From Excoecaria cochinchinensis (taxonomy: Eukaryota > Streptophyta > Magnoliopsida > Malpighiales > Euphorbiaceae), in the NCBI GenBank assembly GCA_947683425.1, contig CANTUQ010000031.1, positions 3,297,001 to 3,361,000 of the forward strand: 64,000 bases of DNA, written 5' to 3'. A program made the translations under genes and the position numbers. The notes below the pieces were generated by a model, which did not search any database, was not told the origin of the DNA, and saw only the letters and a program-made list of their open reading frames with translations. Numbering within the stretch: position 1 is the stretch's first letter; each line of letters opens with the position of its first letter. Positions 57,961 through 64,000 of the stretch are shown piece after piece.

Positions 57961-59087
57961 AAACACATTTGATCTCGAGGTTTGCGTAGAATATAATTGG
58001 TACTGTTATATTTTAAATAATTCCTTAATGTTATTATTTGCGAATAATAACTAAAGTTCATTGTTAGCAATACATGAGTGTGAATGTTTATGTGTAAACA
58101 TTTACTGTTATTGATATGAGATTGAGCATGTCGGACAGAGAAGTAGCCCACTCACAAGGGTGTTTACCTTAGTTTTGTCAATGAGTTGGCAAAGACTAAG
58201 ATGAGGCAATTTTTGAACATATGAGAATGCTCGAGAGCCTGTTCAAAATAAAAGTGCCGTTTAGCAGAAATTATAAGATGAGTCTTATTAAGGCGCAAGA
58301 TAAAGGCATCCATAAAGTTGTATGCTTTAGATTGAGATCCAAATAAGGATCGTATGGAATTCGATGGTAAGTTATATGTAACTACCATATTCTGTCTAAA
58401 AGCCAGAAGCAGTCCTTAAGTAAGCGGACTAAAGTTGGGTGCTTCGGTGCATCGCAACCTTACGCTTCTGTATGGTGTTTGATATACACATTATTAAAAT
58501 GTGAGACATGCGCTCCTTTAAGGGAAGGAAAGAACACCATAACACATGTTTTATACCGTGTGTGCTTATGTGACCATAGGGATGGAAATTTAATAATATT
58601 AATGATCTCAACATTCCATATTGTGAGACCCTATTTATATTTCGACCCTTAGAACCCTTAACTTATCCCTGAAGTATGGTTCAATGTGGCTAGCTTAGTT
58701 AGTTTCCAAGAGGTCCGGGAAAAATTTAGATCTGGCGGATCTAACTAGAAAAGCTTGTTGAATCATGATGGATGGCATACAGTAAGAGGGGAAGATAGCC
58801 TTTGGATCATTTTCATAATGTTTCGTGGTTCACCGGCATGCCTATTATAGTTTCTATGAGTAGAAACATAATAGTGAACACGAAAATTATTTTATGAGAT
58901 CATAAGTTAAAACAATGATTGTGAGAAGGCAATCTAGGGTTAAGCATACATGAAGAAGAGGATCTTGTTTTGACGAGACGCTATATATCCCTAACAGGTG
59001 TATAGCACTAGTGCTCTCGAGGTATGCTGGTCACACAATCTATTTGCCAGTATAACTGAAGATTAAGACCGGAATGCGTTCCGTCAT

Positions 59088-59101
59088 GTGTGAGTGGGAG
59101 A
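59088..59101 (+). promoter_or_regulatory. Element G polypurine tract
   Basis: TGTGAGTGGGAGA directly before the 3' LTR start TGATAGAG. Confidence 0.75.
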
Positions 59102-59533
59102 TGATAGAGTTTGGGTACGCCCATGACTCTAATTTGGATAAAGATCCAATCCAGATTAAATTGAGTTATTTAATCTGATTAAAATTACCAAATCCTATCT
59201 CTGAAAGAGTCTGAGTTAAACTAGAGTTAGGACTCTATTCTTTAGGACCTCTATAAATAGAGGTGAGGTCCTCATTATTTGGTAACGAGAAAACGTATAC
59301 GCCGTAAGGCTGCTCGATCCCACTCACAGTTTTTTGTCTTATTTTTAGGGGCATTTAGATTGTGATCTAGCTGCTCTTACCCCGAGTGGGTAAAAGCCGG
59401 ACCAGTGACCAAAAACAAACGGGATCTTGGTAGACACTTCTGCAACTAGTTTCTGCGTTACAAGAGGTAGGTACATTTATTTAATGTTACCTCCATTAAA
59501 TTATATGTGTTATAATTTTCCCGTAATCCATCA
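59102..59533 (+). repeat. Element G 3' LTR (432 bp)
   Basis: Matches 51777-52208 with about 19 substitutions by eye and no length change. The TATA box and its flanking inverted repeat are conserved. Confidence 0.93.
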
Positions 59534-59538
59534 CATGT

Positions 59539-60532
59539 AAATGGTAATTATAATAGAAAATATTACAAGAAAATTAATAAACATAATAGTAAAATAAGAA
59601 TTTTGATAATAATAGTGACGGTAATGTAAATAAAAATTATAAAGTAAATTTTATATTATATAATTATAATAAATTGGTGAACATATATATATAAAGAATT
59701 TAGACAATAGAAAGTAAATAAAATAGGATTGTGATGACAATAATAAAAGGGAAATAGAACAATGAAAATTATTAGAAAATACATAAGTAAAATAACTTAG
59801 AAAATTAAAGTATAGGAAACAGAAATTTAAGGATGAATAATGAACAAATGTTACAGGTAAGTGAGTTTAGGAGACAAATGGTAATCCATAATTAATGTGA
59901 AAATGTTTAAGATGAAAGGAAAGGATAGGAATAGGAAAAGGAAGGACAAATGAATAAGTATAATGTTAATTGTCGCCATAATAATAATAATAAAAGTAAT
60001 TATAGTATTTTAAATAGTAATAATAATAGTAAAAAGGTAAAAAGTTGAGGCAAATATAGACAATTATGAGCAATAAACTAAAGTGGTTAATGAGAAATCT
60101 TGAATGTATACATGCATGTATAATCATTGATGAAAAGTTTAGGATATGTATCTATCATTGTGCATTTTTAATGCTCAACACGTAATCCTGTAACTGCGTG
60201 CAGGTTATGAGAAGTAAGAAGCTTGAAGTGGCCAATATATGTCTATTGATGGGAAGAAGTGACTGGTAGCAAAGGCAATAGCAAAGACATGGCATGTACA
60301 TGATCATAACAGATGATACGGGTTAAGTTTTGTGTAAGATAGATACAAGTTTTCAATAGAACAATGTATTAATAGTTGTATTATTATTGATTATTTTAGA
60401 ATATCATCGATGTTTCAATGCGAACAATTTTTATTGAACTGTTTACTATAGCATAACATTGTGACTTTAGTTCAACGGGTTATTGAGACATCCGACACCA
60501 TACGTATAGTACAGTGTTATAAGAGTGTTACA
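59539..60532 (+). repeat. Host sequence F, segment 3
   Basis: AT-rich and non-coding, continuing F after G. GCGTGCAGGTTATG near 60198-60211 resembles the GTGCAGGTG that follows the tandem hairpins of Tekay LTRs. The segment ends in GTGTTACA at 60532, a possible LTR end. The bases after it (ATTTT) do not match those before 7795 (CCAAG), so the boundaries are not confirmed. Confidence 0.4.
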
Positions 60533-60671
60533 ATTTTATTCATATAAGAGCACGATTTAGGCAGTCCTAAGATCGAAAATAGTGTAAGAAGGATGGCGTA
60601 ATACATATACATGCCATGAATAGTTATTGACGACAAAGTGATTAAAGGTGCAAGAGGGGATATAACGATAG
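60533..60671. other. Unassigned 139 bp before element H
   Basis: No feature recognised. No primer-binding site follows 60532. Confidence 0.5.
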
Positions 60672-61137
60672 TGTAACACCCCCACCGTCGCCCCCGTTGG
60701 AAGGGCGCCGGCGGGCATGCTACCCGACGCTCACTCACATACATGCACACATATACTACGCGGAAGTATACATTCATACATAATCATACATGCGTAAACA
60801 CGGGATAATTAAAAACTTACCTTGTGGGCAAAAACTGGTCATGCATTAACTCACACACACGGAGGCACTAAGCGGAAGCATAAGCACATGCCTATCCCCA
60901 TTCACTCATTCAATCAGCGGAAGCATAAGGCGAATGATAAAACCGAGGAACAACGTTAAACATAAATATAATAACATTTACATAGCCCAAATGTTACATC
61001 CAGATCCTTACATATAATTACATATACATAAGACTACAGAAATACAAAAGCAAAAATACAGAAGCTGAACAAAATACAAAACTTCTAACTCCTATGTGGC
61101 CGACCTTACAGATGCTCGACTCGAACCGAACCTGCCA

Positions 61138-61185
61138 CCTGCACGGGAAAAGAACCCGTGCTAAGCGATAAACGCTTAGTGGGGA
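61138..61185 (-). other. Tandem hairpin in LTR H
   Basis: Minus strand: CTAAGCG-TTTAT-CGCTTAG, then GCACGGG-TTCTTTT-CCCGTGC and AGGTG. The seventh pair is G-C where E has A-T. GACGACCATT-GTG-AATGGTCATC lies upstream (about 61205-61228). Confidence 0.68.
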
Positions 61186-62246
61186 GAACACACAAGCAAT
61201 ATGGATGACCATTCACAATGGTCGTCAAGGCATAACACATGCAAATGGCATATGCAGACATTCATATCACATATATAATCACGCTTGCATATTAAAGGCA
61301 TTCATTTGGACACTCATATCCATATCCATATACTCATGTAGAAAACAACTAAAGCAGACAGAATACCATACACAATACAAGTATTATCATGTAGAATTAC
61401 ATACAATCTCACACGCATATACTTACTGAGGTATCGGATATCAGTACCTTACCGTGCATAGTCACGTGAGATTTACACATGCGATTGTCATATCCAAGTA
61501 CCCATACCTTAACTGAAAACCCATTCGCATGTTATACGATTACCATGCAATAATGCACCCAACTATCATGCCAAGAACACTAGCTATCGAAACATACTTT
61601 TGTCATGCCATAGTACACACACACACTGGCCGAAACCCAAGGGAAGACGTCAAAACACCACACTTCCACTGCCCAACTTTATCACATAAAATATCATGCC
61701 ATGAAACGTAGACACATGACAACATGCCGAAGATACTACAATAGTTCAAAACAAAGGAACATATAGCAAAATATTACATTCAGAGCATACACTAGTTCAC
61801 ATGCTACAATAATAGTTAACGGCACATAATCACATTCATATACATACTAAATAACCATATCAGTCCGTAAATTTAAGCTCACATTAATATACATATTATT
61901 TCATATGCTTATAACCTAACTAGTCATATTCACATTCTCATAAGAATAACATAATAAAATATATTCATGGCATTTGAAAGATCATGGACACAGTCATGCA
62001 CGTTTTAATTCCAGTACTTATATCCATAACTGATGGTATACAAATACATTCACAATAGATATTCATATATATATATAGATAAATATTTCCAAATTCACAT
62101 TTTTTAGCCACAGTCAACCCATTCAGAGATTCATAATCACATTCGGATACATAACTGATTCACATGTCTAATATCATGCTCATTTAGATATCACATTCTC
62201 TTGTTCATATTAGCCAAAATAAACAGAATACCTGCTGACTCAAAAT

Positions 62247-62523
62247 AGTGGATAACGAGTAAACGCATAGAGTACCTTACGGGCACAAATTGAACACATA
62301 GCGTACCTTACGGGTACGAATCGAAAACCATTTTATTTTATCACATTTAAAACATTTTACTGAGGGGGATCTTAAACAAGATCCAAACTCATTGAAAAGG
62401 ATTGCGAGGATCCGAACGCATAAAAAGGGTTCGCGAGGAACCAAACGGGGACCTGATCAGAGTCTAAACGTCCAAAGGTACTGTAGCTAAAGAGACTCTA
62501 TTAGGCATGTCTAACTATCCACT
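62247..62523 (-). other. Structured RNA module in LTR H
   Basis: AGTGGATA (62247-62254) and TATCCACT (62516-62523) enclose two GTACC-TTACG-GG(C/T)AC hairpins, GGATCTT-AAAC-AAGATCC, GGATT-GCGAG-GATCC and GGTTC-GCGAG-GAACC. The TTAGGCATGTCTAA hairpin has one change. Confidence 0.66.
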
Positions 62524-62849
62524 TACTTGACTCTATCACGTCATGCATCATTCAATCATGTTTCCAAGTATAACACATAATTATATTCACATTCATATTA
62601 AGACATCATAATAGGACATGCATAACCCACTACATATTCCAAAATAACACGTATAATTTCTCATGGATAACACATCATTCATATAACATATACCACAAAT
62701 AACATATTATTTATCACGATTAAATTATGATAATCATTCATATAAACAAGGTAATTTAGCACCCAGTAGAGGAAAAAGCCACCCAAGTCATTTGAAAATC
62801 GTTTTTATAAAAACTGATCACGTGGAGAAAACAGGGCGAAACAGAATCA

Positions 62850-62975
62850 CTGTCGCGGTCACGACTTCGGTCACGCTCGCAATAGAAAGGCCCAAAAGAG
62901 TCCTAAGCAACCTTCATGAGTCGTGAAGCTTGCTCACGACTCATGAGCATTGCTCATGTCTCGTGAGCTGCTCAC
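62850..62975. repeat. Palindrome array in LTR H
   Basis: Contains GTCGCGGTCACGACTTCGGTC, CATGAGTCGTGAAGC, CTCACGACTCATGAGC and CTCATGTCTCGTGAGC. Partly decayed by C/T changes at CpG relative to D. Confidence 0.72.
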
Positions 62976-63972
62976 TTTGCCCTTCTTTATCCCCGATTCG
63001 ATTTCCGAAAACCCTAACATTATGAAATAAATTCAGAACCCATAATTTCTAGAATTCATCCCAACTCAACTCCAATCATTCTTACTTGAAATTAGCTTCC
63101 TCAAGCACGCATAAACCAACATAAATAATACAAAATCACTTCCTTAACAATTGCGCATCCAAAACAGGGAATAGCCAAATTAAAATTCAAAATATCCAAA
63201 CCCAAAAAAATGACAGTAAGCTCAAATTCACATCAGTTCCATTTTCAAGGTCTTAATCTTCATGCATTAACCACAACCAAAACCCATTCATTCAAATCCC
63301 AACATGCAACATCAATATATCAGATTATCATCAAAAGGATCAAACCAAGCCAATACATAGTAAATAACCTATCATAGCAAACCCAGTAAACGCAAAATTC
63401 CCAAACTCACATACCTTCAATTCAATGCTTATCATGCATTACTAACACATCTACCCACATAAATCATGCATATACACATTCCAAAACACTCAAAATTCCA
63501 GAGATTAAACAATACAAACACATTTACAACCTAAGTGAGAATTAGGGTAAAAACAACTCGAAAGCTCAAATGCAAAAATCAAAGCTCCCAAACCTGGTGA
63601 TGATGACCCAAAATCACTCTTCTAGCTTCAATCTTCAGTCCTTTCCTTGCCTTTAAGTTTCTTCTTGTCACCCAGAGCTTACACAAGCCAAAACCCAGAA
63701 TTACTCTTCCAAAAACCCTAACTCAAAATAGCAAAACCAGGAGAAGAGGAAGAAGGAGAACATGCAGAAAACCCTAACCCCAACTTACCTCTTCAAGCAA
63801 TCTTCAAGCACTACGAAGACACTAACTCACACACAGCCAAGGAAGGGAGAACAAGAAATGGGAAAGGGAAAGAAAGAAGAGCAAGGAAGAGGAGAGGAGA
63901 GAGCAGAACTTAAAACGTGATCTGCTCCTCCCTCTCTCATTCTTTTTCTTTTTCTTCTATTCCCACTAATTG

Positions 63973-64000
63973 TGTAATACCCCCTCCGCCGCTCCCGTTG
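63973..64000 (-). repeat. Element J: start of another Tekay LTR, cut by the window end
   Basis: TGTAATACCCCCTCCGCCGC on + is the minus-strand end of an LTR of the E/H type. Only 28 bases are visible, so its extent and target duplication cannot be seen. Confidence 0.65.

Larger units (their letters stand above)
51777..59533 (+). mobile_element. Element G: decayed Ty1/copia element
   Basis: LTRs 51777-52208 and 59102-59533 (432 bp each, about 19 differences by eye), TGATAGAG...CCATCA, with target duplication CATGT (51772-51776, 59534-59538). An initiator tRNA-Met primer-binding site follows the 5' LTR. The order gag, integrase, reverse transcriptase, RNase H defines copia. Stops and frameshifts are frequent. 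The copia lineage was not determined. Confidence 0.92.
60672..63972 (-). repeat. Element H: Tekay LTR (minus), interrupted by J
   Basis: Starts TGTAACACCCCCACCGTCG on +, which on the minus strand is an LTR end close to that of E (CCAACGGGG...GTGTTACA). It continues at least 3.3 kb without reaching the other LTR terminus. The middle part (about 62230-63405) is very close to D, the left part is E-like, and the right part (63405-63970) matches neither closely. Frames at 60517-60777 and 61018-61212 have no domain. Confidence 0.82.

Noticed and set aside
7795..60532. F as one complete LTR with defined ends
   Set aside because: TGTAATGCCCC at 7795 and GTGTTACA at 60532 are plausible LTR ends, but the flanking bases CCAAG and ATTTT do not match and no primer-binding site or clear polypurine tract adjoins them. 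Kept only as low-confidence segments.

Overview
This window is a plant (angiosperm, probably eudicot) nuclear stretch made almost entirely of LTR retrotransposons nested inside one another. The basis is: Athila-type and Tekay/Del-type Ty3/gypsy elements and a Ty1/copia element, primer-binding sites matching plant tRNA-Asp and initiator tRNA-Met, AT-rich sequence with decayed reading frames, and no recognisable host gene, tRNA or rRNA gene. The species cannot be named from the sequence. Letters below are my own labels.

Layout. A (1-5913, +): 3' part of a Tekay-type chromovirus, with pol and its 3' LTR; its 5' end is outside the window. 5914-7794: unclassified old sequence holding a roughly 125-bp inverted repeat. 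F (7795-10111, 49427-51776, 59539-60532, +): fragments of an old, apparently LTR-like sequence that hosts B and G. B (10112-49421, -): Athila-type element with gag and the Athila ORF-1, but no pol. D (11635-43427, -): full-length Tekay chromovirus inserted in B (target duplication ACATT). C (13761-36262, +): Athila element with gag, pol and ORF-1, inserted in the 3' LTR of D (CAAAG). I (14355-16590, -): solo Tekay LTR inside the 5' LTR of C (TGAAT). E (20838-29296, +): very young, non-autonomous Tekay-like element with 3.8-kb LTRs and only a small gag, inserted in the pol of C (GGTGA). G (51777-59533, +): decayed copia element inserted in F (CATGT). H (60672-63972, -): most of another Tekay LTR, interrupted by J (63973 to the end), the first 28 bases of yet another. 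Insertion order along the deepest path is F, then B, then D, then C, then I and E; G is a separate insertion into F.

How the parts work together. In each element the LTRs carry promoter and RNA-processing signals, the primer-binding site starts minus-strand DNA synthesis, gag builds the particle, pol supplies protease, reverse transcriptase, RNase H and integrase, and the polypurine tract primes the plus strand. No element here is clearly autonomous. A and C each have one in-frame stop, and C is also split by E. D has ten stops and an integrase deletion. B and E lack pol. E, with almost identical LTRs, must have used proteins from another element.

The most unusual signals are in the non-coding parts. 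(1) The Tekay LTRs carry, about 1 kb from their start, arrays of short CpG-rich palindromes whose sequence differs between families but whose position and architecture are shared. Similar palindromic words occur in the Athila element B, and a CACGTG array occurs in the copia leader of G. (2) All seven Tekay LTR copies that cover the region hold a roughly 240-280-nt module bounded by an exact AGTGGATA/TATCCACT pair and filled with small hairpins that show compensatory changes. (3) Downstream, all seven hold two abutting hairpins (CTAAGCG/CGCTTAG and GCACGG/CCGTGC) with one covarying pair. These look like conserved structured RNA elements of the LTR transcript.
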